Positions 27,085 through 35,828 of a stretch of DNA of 64,000 bases are shown here, piece after piece. Position 1 is the stretch's first letter. Every line of letters starts with the position of its first letter. Where the stretch lies: assembly GCA_020633205.1 (NCBI GenBank), contig JACKEB010000011.1, positions 186,001-250,000 of the forward strand, in the 5' to 3' direction. The notes under the pieces are model-generated. The model saw nothing but the letters and a program-made list of their open reading frames with translations. It had not been told where the DNA came from and ran no database searches. The position numbers and the translations under genes are program-made. The stretch is from Polyangiaceae bacterium (GTDB lineage: Bacteria > Myxococcota_A > Polyangia > Polyangiales > Polyangiaceae).

Positions 27085-27240
27085 GCTCCCGATGTAGTCG
27101 AATTGGCTAAAGTTTACTATCCGCCAGCTGGGCTGCCGGCTCCGCTGGGTTGTCGTCGAATGTGCGTGCTGCACCCGTGTTTCAGCGCGGGTTTAAGCTT
27201 CGCGCGCTTCCCCCCGAAAGCGCGGTTCTAGACCCTGGCC

Positions 27241-28410
27241 CTACGGGCAAAGACTCAAGTTCTGATACCGGGTTAGATCCGCGTCGCACTGGCTCGCTTC
27301 CCCGGCGCTGGCGGTTGCTTCGCACTCGCTACGGTCGGCGTCGCCTAGCGACGTGCAGCAGTCTGCCAGCGCGTCGCAAGGATCGGTTCCTCCGCTGCCA
27401 CTACTTCCGCCACTTCCACCAGCGCCCCCGCTACCGCCGGTTCCGCCACTGCCGGCATTTTCACATATGTAGCTCGGGTTGCACTTGAGCCCACCGGTGC
27501 AGAACGCGTTGGACGAGTCTGACTCACAGCACGCTTCGCCCACCTCATTGCAGTCCCCTCCGCAGGTTCCGAGCGTGAGGAACAGCGGATCGCTGAAACA
27601 GGCGTAGGGGATCATGGCGATCGTCTGTTCCTGCGGCTTGAAGGGATTTTCGCCAACGATCACGTCATCGACGCACGGCTTGCAGCTTGGTGCCGCGCGG
27701 CAAGCTTCCCAGGCCGTGTTGCAGCTTGCAGAATAGCTGCCCCGATAGGGTTCGACGCAGTTCGTGTCACTGCAACATGCTGGCGGGAAGACATCGTTTT
27801 GGTCGTCTCGAATGATGATGCAGCTGGAGCCTTGGGCGCAGCTCGACACCTTGGCGAGGCCGGGCTCAGTGACGTTGCATGCCCAGATGTCAGTCACGTA
27901 GTTCCCTGACCAGCGGCTACTGAGGCTGGTGACGTCGCCTCCCCCGCTGATGTGGGGATCACCACATGTCGCCCGGCCATCTTCGCAGCTGAACCATGTC
28001 TTCTCGGCGTTGGGTTCTGCAGTGGAAACGCACGTACCTGCCTTGCAGCTCTGCTCGTTGCGCGGGCAGTCGGCGTCTTGGCTACACGGCATCCGGCACT
28101 TGCCGTCGATTCCGCACGTCAATGGAGCGTCGCAGGGCATGCTGCTGGAGCACGCCAGCTCGACGGGCAAGGTGCAGCCGTAGGGCGCGCGATCTCCAAT
28201 GCATAGCGAGCCCTGGGGACACTCGGAGTCCGTGGTGCAGCCTTGACGGCAGAAGCCCAAAGCGCACACCGCTGAAGGCCCACAATCCGAGCTCTCCGCG
28301 CACTGGCCACCGACATCGACTGCGTTGTTCTGCGTGACTTGATTGTCCTTGCTGCAATGCAGAAGACCCGCACACAACCCCACCCACAACAACCAGCGTC
28401 GCTTCTGCAT
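27241..28410 (-). CDS. Cys-rich lipoprotein
   Basis: 389 residues from ATG 28410. Lipobox GLLHC (Cys about 19). A first Cys-rich region has GCTTDSECPQGSLC and PCSQDADCPRNEQSC units, typical of myxobacterial secreted proteins. The middle (about 110-240) has more Cys (CGDPHISGGGD, ACCSDTNC, CRAAPSCKPC). Near the end a Gly/Ser linker (GGTGGSGGAGGSGG) precedes a short Cys module. No catalytic motif is recognised. It diverges from the gene at 28527. Confidence 0.75.
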   Translation of the reverse strand: MQKRRWLLWVGLCAGLLHCSKDNQVTQNNAVDVGGQCAESSDCGPSAVCALGFCRQGCTTDSECPQGSLCIGDRAPYGCTLPVELACSSSMPCDAPLTCGIDGKCRMPCSQDADCPRNEQSCKAGTCVSTAEPNAEKTWFSCEDGRATCGDPHISGGGDVTSLSSRWSGNYVTDIWACNVTEPGLAKVSSCAQGSSCIIIRDDQNDVFPPACCSDTNCVEPYRGSYSASCNTAWEACRAAPSCKPCVDDVIVGENPFKPQEQTIAMIPYACFSDPLFLTLGTCGGDCNEVGEACCESDSSNAFCTGGLKCNPSYICENAGSGGTGGSGGAGGSGGSSGSGGTDPCDALADCCTSLGDADRSECEATASAGEASQCDADLTRYQNLSLCP

Positions 28411-28499
28411 ATCAACCCCCAAAGCTCGAACCCAAGACTCCTGAGGATAACCTCAGAGAACCGCCTCTCACAATCCCATTGCTGTTCGCTTGACGGCTT

Positions 28500-28517
28500 G
28501 GTTTGGGGGTGAGAACA
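28500..28517 (+). repeat. Dispersed G-rich motif copy
   Basis: GGTTTGGGGGTGAGAACA lies just before the gene at 28527. It is one of at least eight similar sites in the window. Confidence 0.7.
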
Positions 28518-28526
28518 GGTGTTTTG

Positions 28527-30344
28527 ATGGGCACAAGATGCGCTTCGCGCCGTTTGGGGTTCGCTGGCAGGCTCCTCGTCGCGCTGCCAACTGTGTTGTT
28601 TCGTAGCGTGGTGTGCTGCAGCGTGCTGTGCTCTTCCGTCCTGTGCTCTTCCGTCCTACACGCACAGGCGGCGTGTCCAAATCCGCTGAGCAACCCGGAG
28701 CTCATTCGCGCTGCGGAGGTGCTCGGAGGAGGCTCCAAGCTCGACACGGGCGCCGCCGGAGACGCACTCGTCGCGTCCGCTGTGGACGCAGTGTGTGACG
28801 AAACCACACGGAAATATGCCGGGGCGGCCTGCCTGACTCAAGGCGGCCTGCCAGACCTGCGCCGGCGAGTGGTGCTCGATGCGCTCAGGTTGCCTGCCAG
28901 CGCCTACTACCGACCCGGGTTGAACTCTGAACAACGAGAACAACTGGCCCTGCTCAGCGCGCTGATCGACACGTGGCTCACCGAGGGGAAGCTTGGAGAT
29001 TTCGTCGCACGCCTCGGCTCGCCGCCGGTCAAGACTGAGACCCTACTGAGGGGTGATTGCAGCCTGCCTACGACTCAAGCTCAGCTACCTCATGCTGTGA
29101 TCCCCTTGCGCGTTGCGTGGGAGTCCGTGGACCTAGACGTCACTCAGGCCCAAGCGAAGCTACAAGCTGCGCTACCCAGCGTTTCTCCGGCTGGCCTCAG
29201 CGCCTTCGCAGATCTCCTCACCCAAATCAAAGCGCCTGGGAGCCCAGACGTATCCGTGCGGTATTCAACCTGGCTCGGGCTCCTGAGCGATAGCTATCGG
29301 GTCGCTGGCTTGGAGCTACCGTCTGTCGTCGCTTCTTTTCCTTTTGGTTCAGGCAAGCTCGGCCTACTGGACATGCCCGAGGTCATACACCGGCTCGGCG
29401 AGTTCGGTGGCGGCATCACACTGCCGACCAGCGTCGAGACTTCGCTCGAGGTGTTGTACGGCGTCGCCGTGGCGAGCGACGAAGCGCAGGCGAAGCGGGC
29501 CATCGCAAAGGCGGTGCTCGACTTGGGTCCCTGGGCGGATCATTTCCTTCTGGATCTGAACCTGGGCGCGGCGAGCCTCTCGGATCGCGGCTACACCTTC
29601 GCCGGAGATGCACTGCTTGGCTATCAGGTGGAGGCGTTTGGAGGAGACGCGCGAGGCGCGCTCTACGAATACGACCTGGGGGACGCGAACAGCTTTCTGC
29701 AGATCAGCCAGCGTGAGGTAGGTGTCGAGGGTTGGCTCGGGCTGGGTAGTCCGCAGTGGACGTTCGAGGCGCGAATCGAGGGGAAATACGTCTACCTGGA
29801 CTCCACGCGCCTGGATCCCGGCGGGGACTTCCTGGATGAGACGTCCAATCTCGCCCGCGGGTTGCTGTTGCTCGGTCTGCGAGCACAACCGGCGACGACC
29901 GCTGCGGTCGGAGCGTGGGTCGGTGGCGGCTATCAATATGAAGACTACTCACCGCTCCTGGTCTCCACGACTCAGCAAGTGCTGCTGAGCGACGAGACCC
30001 GGAGCACCCTGGTGCTCGAGGCGCGCCTCAGGGCGCAGCTCGACGTCTGGCCGCGCTACCTGGCGCTGCGCGCGCGCGCCGACTTCGTCCGTTATTCCGT
30101 AGGGAGACAGACGGAGTCCACGTTGCTGCAGCCGGGTAGCGTGCAAAATAGCCAATCTGCGGAGGAAGTCACGACGACGGAACTCCACGCGCGCGGCTTC
30201 CTTGACATTGAAGCCGCGCGCTTCTTTGGCTTTGTGCCCGGGCTGTTTGGTGGCGTGGACTACCTGAGCATCGAGTCCGACGCTTCGAGCGTGTCTGGCA
30301 CGTCGCCGGTGTTTGGCGCTGGGGTGCGCCAGGTGAGTTTCTAG
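28527..30344 (+). CDS. Secreted protein, probable outer-membrane beta-barrel C-terminus
   Basis: 605 residues from ATG 28527; the frame is open from 28503. A signal peptide contains an odd repeat (VLCSSVLCSSVL, from a 15-bp duplication). The first 350 residues are helical with no known domain. From about 370 the sequence alternates polar and hydrophobic residues (VEGWLGLGSPQWTFEARIEGKYVYL, GAWVGGGYQYEDY, ALRARADFVRYSVG) and finishes FGAGVRQVSF with a terminal Phe, as expected for a barrel inserted by BAM. Function unknown. Confidence 0.65.
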   Translation: MGTRCASRRLGFAGRLLVALPTVLFRSVVCCSVLCSSVLCSSVLHAQAACPNPLSNPELIRAAEVLGGGSKLDTGAAGDALVASAVDAVCDETTRKYAGAACLTQGGLPDLRRRVVLDALRLPASAYYRPGLNSEQREQLALLSALIDTWLTEGKLGDFVARLGSPPVKTETLLRGDCSLPTTQAQLPHAVIPLRVAWESVDLDVTQAQAKLQAALPSVSPAGLSAFADLLTQIKAPGSPDVSVRYSTWLGLLSDSYRVAGLELPSVVASFPFGSGKLGLLDMPEVIHRLGEFGGGITLPTSVETSLEVLYGVAVASDEAQAKRAIAKAVLDLGPWADHFLLDLNLGAASLSDRGYTFAGDALLGYQVEAFGGDARGALYEYDLGDANSFLQISQREVGVEGWLGLGSPQWTFEARIEGKYVYLDSTRLDPGGDFLDETSNLARGLLLLGLRAQPATTAAVGAWVGGGYQYEDYSPLLVSTTQQVLLSDETRSTLVLEARLRAQLDVWPRYLALRARADFVRYSVGRQTESTLLQPGSVQNSQSAEEVTTTELHARGFLDIEAARFFGFVPGLFGGVDYLSIESDASSVSGTSPVFGAGVRQVSF

Positions 30345-30345
30345 T

Positions 30346-31863
30346 TCACTCAAACCACTCGAAGATGGGCCAGGTTCGCGCCGGGCCCTTTTTGGCCACG
30401 CGGCGGTGCTCCAGCAGGCGGCCGAGGGGGAGCGCCTTGGGGTAGATGGCGAGCTCGTCCAGGGCGCCGACGTAGTGGCTGCCGCTCTCGGTGAAGCCCA
30501 CGTGAAGGGTGCCGCTCAGGTCGGGCACGAAGACACCTTCCAGGCTCGCGAGCTTGCTACCGTCAAGGTACGTTTCCGCTAGGAATCCATCGTAGTTGAT
30601 TGCTAGATGGTGCCAATCGGTGTGGCTCGGGCGCTTGTCGGGGTCGATCAGCTCGTGATCTTCACCCAAGGTATCCCGCAGGTTGACGTAGACCGCGCCT
30701 GTGGAGTCGAGCACGACCGCGACACCGATGTGATCTGCGCTGCCGAAGTTCAGGAGCGGCAGCGCGGGGAAGCCGTCGTCGCCCGCTGTTTGCTCAGGGA
30801 AGCTGAACCACAGCTCGATGGCCAACCCGGCGCTGGCGTCGAGGAATTCGCTCGCCACCTGCACGCCGTCGTCCACGCCGTCGAGAGCCAGAGCGAGGTC
30901 GGTGTCTCCCATGAGCGCGCCCGCGCTGCTTGGCACTGCATCCCCAAGCAGTGTGCCGTGGTGACCTTGCCCTGCGGAATCGCTGGTGGTAGTTCCGGCG
31001 TCTCCCAGGCGGTAGTACACACTCGGTTCGTCCAGGGTCACTTCGCCGGCGTAGGGCTGAGTGAGGCACATGCGGCCTGCAGCTGCCGCCGCGCAGCGCC
31101 CCGCGGCGTCGCAGTACTGGCTCTCGCACTGGTTGTCGTCGGCGCAGTCCCAGCCATTCGCCTTGAGCGGACTGCACTGACCGGTGACACCGGGTTTCCA
31201 GTCGGTGGCGTCGCACCAGGCGTCGCTCGCGCAGTCGAGGGGGTGCGAACACAACGAACCCGTGCGCGCCTCACAGCGCCCGCGCGTCTCTCCCGATGCG
31301 TTCAGATACAGCGAGCAACCCAGCTCAGCACCACAGGACAGCGCTGCCAGGCGTAGCCCCGGCTCACTGGTCGCCTCGGGGGTGCAACTCGCGCCATCCA
31401 CGCCGGTGCCTTGAAACACCCCGCTGATGGCGGACAAGTCTTGCAGGGTCTCCCAGCAGCCGCTCGCTGCGGTGCGAAGTTGATTCACCACGGAAGCAGC
31501 GAGCGCAGCGTCATAGCCGGTGCGAGGATCCGTTGCGAGCTTGCCCAGGCCACCACGACACGCGCCAAGCTGGGTGTTGAGGCAATCAGGGCTCGCTTCT
31601 GCGCCGGGCCACGTCGTCGCTGCGGTGCAACAGTCCTTGTCGGCGTCGCAGGCAATGCGCGCCAGCTCAGCGCAGAGATCTTCAGCGGCTAACGTCGTTA
31701 GCTCACCCCCAACCCCGGCTGAGCCACCGTTCGCACCTGCACCGCCGCTGCCGCCGCTTGCGTTGCCACCCGAACCGCCGCTGCTCCCGTCTCCGCTGGA
31801 GCAAGCGCCGATCGCTAGCAGCAGGGACGTCAGCAAACTCGTCAGAACCGCGCGCCGCATCAC
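30346..31863 (-). CDS. LamG-domain lipoprotein (copy B)
   Basis: 505 residues. Lipobox LLLAIGAC, a Gly/Ser/Asn linker, a Cys-rich region (about 60-275: CDADKDCC, CESQYCDAAGRC), then a LamG/concanavalin-A-like domain (YYRLGDAGTTTSDSAGQGHHG, AGLAIELWFSFPE, DWHHLAINYDGFLAETYLDG, VGALDELAIY). Such domains bind sugars or surface polymers. It is paralogous throughout to the gene at 34305. Its ATG overlaps the stop of the M15 peptidase copy B (4 bp), so peptidase and LamG protein are made together. Confidence 0.85.
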   Translation of the reverse strand: MMRRAVLTSLLTSLLLAIGACSSGDGSSGGSGGNASGGSGGAGANGGSAGVGGELTTLAAEDLCAELARIACDADKDCCTAATTWPGAEASPDCLNTQLGACRGGLGKLATDPRTGYDAALAASVVNQLRTAASGCWETLQDLSAISGVFQGTGVDGASCTPEATSEPGLRLAALSCGAELGCSLYLNASGETRGRCEARTGSLCSHPLDCASDAWCDATDWKPGVTGQCSPLKANGWDCADDNQCESQYCDAAGRCAAAAAGRMCLTQPYAGEVTLDEPSVYYRLGDAGTTTSDSAGQGHHGTLLGDAVPSSAGALMGDTDLALALDGVDDGVQVASEFLDASAGLAIELWFSFPEQTAGDDGFPALPLLNFGSADHIGVAVVLDSTGAVYVNLRDTLGEDHELIDPDKRPSHTDWHHLAINYDGFLAETYLDGSKLASLEGVFVPDLSGTLHVGFTESGSHYVGALDELAIYPKALPLGRLLEHRRVAKKGPARTWPIFEWFE

Positions 31864-34265
31864 GAGACCCTACCAGGATTGCGGCGACGCCGGCGTAGCA
31901 CGCAGCCCAACATCAGCCCTGCGAGTGACAACCAGGTGAAGCGTGGGTCGCCCTGGGTCGGATCACCCAAGCGGCACGCACAGGCGCCGTCCGAGTCGCC
32001 AGGTGAGGCGGCGTTGCCAGGCTCTCCAGCGCCGCCGCCGTTCGCAGCTCCACCGCTGCCGCCGGCTCCTGAGCCGCCCGTTCCCACTTCACCACCGCCG
32101 AGCACGCCGCTCAGGCGAATGGAGTGGTAGCGCTCTGGCAGGTCCCAGCCCGCGCCATCGCTCCACTGGGGTCCGCTGACCTCCCAGCCAAAGCCGCCGC
32201 CTTCGTACGGCCAGCACTTGATGCCGTCGCGAGAGCGACCGCAGATATCCGCGCGGTTATCTCCGTTGATGTCGCCTAGGCGCAGCGTGCGGTAGTTTTG
32301 GGGGAGAGCCCAGCCGTCGGTCTCCGCGAGCGCCGGGCCCAGCACCCGGCGATCAAAGCCGGTGTCCGTCGCGAGCCAGCAGTCGAGGCCCTGTTCGCTG
32401 CGCACACACACGTCGCTCTTTCCGTCGCCGTCGAGATCGGCCATGCGAATGGAAGCGAGCGCCGTGCGCGTGTCCCAGAGCGGAGCCGGCAACGCGGGGC
32501 CATCCAGGCGCTCGGTGAAGCCGGTGCCGTCGAACAGGTAGCAGCGCAACGCTTCGTTTTCGCGAGCGCACAGGTCGCTGCGCCCGTCGCCGTTGACGTC
32601 TGCCAAACGGATGGTGCTCCAGTTGTGCCAGTCGCTCCAGCCGGCTTCGTCGCTCCAGCCAGGTCCCGCGATGCGCTCGACGAAGCCTGAATCCGTCGCG
32701 AGCCAGCACGCCATGCCCTGGGCCTCACGGGCGCAGACATCGCTCTTGCCGTCACCGTCCACATCACCGAGGCGCAGCGTGCCGTAGCGATTGACGTCGT
32801 CGAAGCCCGCGGCGTCGCTCAGTGCCGTGAGGATCCGCGCGTCCCCGAAGCTGGTGCCGCGACTCGGGTAGCACGCCAAGCCATCTTTGCCGCGGGCGCA
32901 GAGGTCAGCCTTTTCGTCACCGTCGATGTCGGCGAGGCGCACGGCGCTGAAGTACTCTGTCTTGCCCCAGCCCTTGGCGTCGCTCAGCTCCGGACCGAGG
33001 ATGGCGTCTCCAAGCCCGGTGTCCGTACCTTGCCAGCAACGCACGCCTTCAGGCAGGCGCAGGCACACGTCGGCGCGGCCATCGCCGCTCACGTCACCCA
33101 CGCGCAAGGTGGAGAAGATGCCTGGGCTCGCCAGGTCGACGTCGAACACGTTGACTTCCGGTGTGGGGTCGAAGCGGTTTCCCCGCGAAAGAGCGCACGA
33201 GATGCCGCTCTCGCTCAGTGCGCACAGGTCAGCGCCGCCGTCGCCGTTGATGTCGCTGTGGTTGCCGCTGTCGAAGAGCGCGGCTTGCCACGCCTCTTCC
33301 AGCTCACACACCTGGTCGTCGTCGGTCTCTCCGTCGCAGTCGTTGTCGAGCTCGTCGCAGGCTTCCGTCTGTGGGCCGACTTCGCCCGCGCACGCTCCCC
33401 AGCTGCCTCCGCTGCAGCTCTGGGTGCCGCTCTGGCACTCGCCGACGTCGCTGCCGCAGCTGCGGCTCAAGTCTTCATCGACCTTGCCATCGCAGTCGTC
33501 GTCTTTGCCGTTGCACACCTCGGCGGTGGCGTTTTCATCGACTTGGCCGTCGCAGTCGTCGTCTTTGCCGTTACAGACCTCGGTGTGAGGCGTGCATACG
33601 GGCGCTGCTTCGCAGCCGCTCTTCGCAAAGCCGCCCGCGGGGCTCCGGGCCAAGCGCGACTCCGTCGCCGGCCCATAGGAGCCATCTTCGGAGATGGTGT
33701 CGCTTGGATGGTTCACGTTCCACAGGCGCTGAAACGCCCGGATGGCGTCGGCGCGTCCGTCGCTGCCGGGGCAGTCGAAGTGCACTGGGTCCTTCGAGCC
33801 GAGCCAGGTGCAGCCGGCGTTTTGGAGCGCGCTGCGTGCAGCGCTCCAGTTTTGCACGTCGAGAGCGCGCCCCGTTTGATGGTTGCTCTGCCCGGGCTTC
33901 GCGGCCAAGCCGCAGCCACCGGAGTAGTAGAGGACGTATTGATCCGCGAGGGTACGGAAGGCGCTGTTGACGTAGATGTGCAGGTGATTCGAGGCCGACC
34001 ACAACGCGTCGCGAGCGCTCGCCTGCAGGTAGGGATAGATCGATGAGTTGTTGAGCGTGACGTTGGAGTGCGGGGTGAACTTCACGAACGCGCCGGGGCG
34101 CATACACATCTGGGTCTCTGCCAGTTGGTCAGAGATCCCGCTGAGGCCCGAGGTGCTGCACCAGCCTCGCGCCGCCAAGTCAGCGACGGTCTGTGCGCGG
34201 GCATCCACACCCAGCGCGCACAACGTCAACGCCATCGACGCGAGGAACAAACAAGCGCGTTTCAT
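31860..34265 (-). CDS. M15-type peptidase with MopE motifs, FG-GAP repeats and MYXO-CTERM (copy B)
   Basis: 801 residues. Signal peptide, then a D-Ala-D-Ala carboxypeptidase/VanY-like domain with SNHQTGRALDV (zinc His and Asp) and DPVHFDC; a peptidoglycan-binding-like segment (AIRAFQRLWNVNHPSD...GPATESRL); two to three MopE-type metal-binding motifs (EVCNGKDDDCDGQVDE); a long run of FG-GAP/VCBS repeats (DINGDGGADLCA, DVNGDGRSDLCA) predicted to form a calcium-binding propeller; and a MYXO-CTERM tail (GACACRLGD, hydrophobic helix, RRRRR). It should trim peptidoglycan peptides at the surface. The propeller section is nearly identical in DNA to that in the gene at 35828. Confidence 0.9.
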   Translation of the reverse strand: MKRACLFLASMALTLCALGVDARAQTVADLAARGWCSTSGLSGISDQLAETQMCMRPGAFVKFTPHSNVTLNNSSIYPYLQASARDALWSASNHLHIYVNSAFRTLADQYVLYYSGGCGLAAKPGQSNHQTGRALDVQNWSAARSALQNAGCTWLGSKDPVHFDCPGSDGRADAIRAFQRLWNVNHPSDTISEDGSYGPATESRLARSPAGGFAKSGCEAAPVCTPHTEVCNGKDDDCDGQVDENATAEVCNGKDDDCDGKVDEDLSRSCGSDVGECQSGTQSCSGGSWGACAGEVGPQTEACDELDNDCDGETDDDQVCELEEAWQAALFDSGNHSDINGDGGADLCALSESGISCALSRGNRFDPTPEVNVFDVDLASPGIFSTLRVGDVSGDGRADVCLRLPEGVRCWQGTDTGLGDAILGPELSDAKGWGKTEYFSAVRLADIDGDEKADLCARGKDGLACYPSRGTSFGDARILTALSDAAGFDDVNRYGTLRLGDVDGDGKSDVCAREAQGMACWLATDSGFVERIAGPGWSDEAGWSDWHNWSTIRLADVNGDGRSDLCARENEALRCYLFDGTGFTERLDGPALPAPLWDTRTALASIRMADLDGDGKSDVCVRSEQGLDCWLATDTGFDRRVLGPALAETDGWALPQNYRTLRLGDINGDNRADICGRSRDGIKCWPYEGGGFGWEVSGPQWSDGAGWDLPERYHSIRLSGVLGGGEVGTGGSGAGGSGGAANGGGAGEPGNAASPGDSDGACACRLGDPTQGDPRFTWLSLAGLMLGCVLRRRRRNPGRVS
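32073..33027. repeat. Near-identical duplicated block (pairs with 36050-37004)
   Basis: Comparing this segment with 36050-37004 at a constant offset of 3977 bp, I see only about two base differences over roughly 955 bp (both A/G). Flanking parts of the same two genes differ much more. Both blocks encode the FG-GAP propeller. Confidence 0.9.
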
Positions 34266-34304
34266 GCTGTTTTTCTTGGGTTTAGCTGTGGTTTACCGTT
34301 CAGC

Positions 34305-35828
34305 TCACTGGAACCAGCTGAACACCGGCCAGGAGCGCGCGGGGCCCTTCTTGGCGATGCGTCGGTGCTCGAGCAGGCGGCCCAAGGGCAGCGCCTTTTC
34401 GTAGATGGCGAACTCATCCATGCCGCCCTTGAAGTGGCTCCCCGCGTCAGTGAAGCCGACACGCAGCTTGCCACTCACGTCGGGCACGAACACCGACTCC
34501 AGGCCCGCGAGCTTGCTGCCGTCGAGATACGTTTCCGCTAGGAATCCATCGTAGTTGATCACCAGGTGGTGCCAGTCCGTGTGGCTCGGCTTCTTGTCGG
34601 TGTTGATCAGCTCGTGATCCTCGCCCATCGTATCGCGCAGGTTGACGTAGAGTTCGCCGTTCGTGTTGATCACCGCAGCGACGCCGAGGGAGTCTCCCGC
34701 ACCGAACGTCAGGATGGGGTAGCTCGGTGAGCCTTCCTCGCCGAACGTCGTCTCCGGGAAGCTGAACCACAGCTCGATGGCCAAGCCACCGCTCGCGTCG
34801 ATACTGCCCTGGGCGACCTCCACGCCGTCATCCACGCCGTCGAACGCCAGCGCGGCGTCGCCGTCTTCGGTTAGCGCGCCCGGGCTCAGGGACGCCGCGT
34901 CACCCATGCGTGTGCCGCTGTGACCCTGACCCGAAGCGTCGTTCATGCTGCCGCTAGCCTCTGCCATGCGGAAATAGAGGTTGGGGGCATCGGTCTCCAC
35001 CTCCGAGGCGTAAGGCTGGGTGAGGCACATGCGGTTCGGTCCCGTGGCGGCGCAGCGCTTGGACGCATCGCAGAACTGGCTCTCGCACTGGGAGTCGCTC
35101 GCACAGTCCCAGCCGTTTGCCTTGAGCGGGTTGCAGTGACCAGTCACGCCTGGCTTCCAGCCGCTCGCGTCGCACCAGGCGTCCGCTGCGCAGTCGAGAG
35201 GGTGAGAACAAATGCCTTCGGCGCGCGTCTCACAGCGGCCCCGAGCTTCGCCGGATGCGTTCAGGTAGATCTCACAACCGAGCTCTGCGGAGCAGGACAG
35301 CGAAGCGAGTTGCAGCCCGCTGGTGTTCGTCGCCTCTGGAGTGCAGCTCGCGCCTTCGGTGCCGGTGCCCTTGAAGATCCCGACCACGGAGGCGTAGTCG
35401 ACCTGGTCTTCCCAGCAGCCGCCGGCGGCGCTCCGCAGCTGATTCACCAGGGAAGCAGCGGCTTCTGCGTCGTAGCCGGTGCGAGGATCTTGAGCGAGCT
35501 TGCCGAGGCCACCGCGGCATGCAGCGAGCTGGGTCGTGGTGCAGCTCGCGGGCTGGGTATCCCCTTCACCAGTGCCTGGCCAGGCAGCGGCTGAGTCGCA
35601 ACAGCCTTGGTCCGCATCGCAGGCGATGGCTGCCAGCTCATCGCAGAAGTCTTCCGCTGCGAGCGTCGTCAGCGGCTCACCCCCGCCCCCGCCGCCGTTG
35701 CCGCTGCCGCCTTGGCCTGCGGTTCCGCCGGTCGCGCCGCTGCCGCCGTTTGAGTCATCGCCACCCGCGCAGCCCACGAAAGCCTGCGTCAACCCGAACA
35801 GAACACCAGCCAAAACCAAGCGTCGCAT
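34305..35828 (-). CDS. LamG-domain lipoprotein (copy A)
   Basis: 507 residues from ATG 35828; the frame extends to 35882 but the lipobox (LTQAFVGC) and the TGATG junction with the upstream stop favour this start. Same layout as the gene at 30346: Gly-rich linker, Cys-rich region, LamG domain (LYFRMAEASGSMNDASGQGHSG, GLAIELWFSFPE, DWHHLVINYDGFLAETYLDG). Many stretches are identical to copy B, including the ending GRLLEHRR.AKKGPAR. It belongs to the cassette M15 peptidase A + LamG A. Confidence 0.85.
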   Translation of the reverse strand: MRRLVLAGVLFGLTQAFVGCAGGDDSNGGSGATGGTAGQGGSGNGGGGGGEPLTTLAAEDFCDELAAIACDADQGCCDSAAAWPGTGEGDTQPASCTTTQLAACRGGLGKLAQDPRTGYDAEAAASLVNQLRSAAGGCWEDQVDYASVVGIFKGTGTEGASCTPEATNTSGLQLASLSCSAELGCEIYLNASGEARGRCETRAEGICSHPLDCAADAWCDASGWKPGVTGHCNPLKANGWDCASDSQCESQFCDASKRCAATGPNRMCLTQPYASEVETDAPNLYFRMAEASGSMNDASGQGHSGTRMGDAASLSPGALTEDGDAALAFDGVDDGVEVAQGSIDASGGLAIELWFSFPETTFGEEGSPSYPILTFGAGDSLGVAAVINTNGELYVNLRDTMGEDHELINTDKKPSHTDWHHLVINYDGFLAETYLDGSKLAGLESVFVPDVSGKLRVGFTDAGSHFKGGMDEFAIYEKALPLGRLLEHRRIAKKGPARSWPVFSWFQ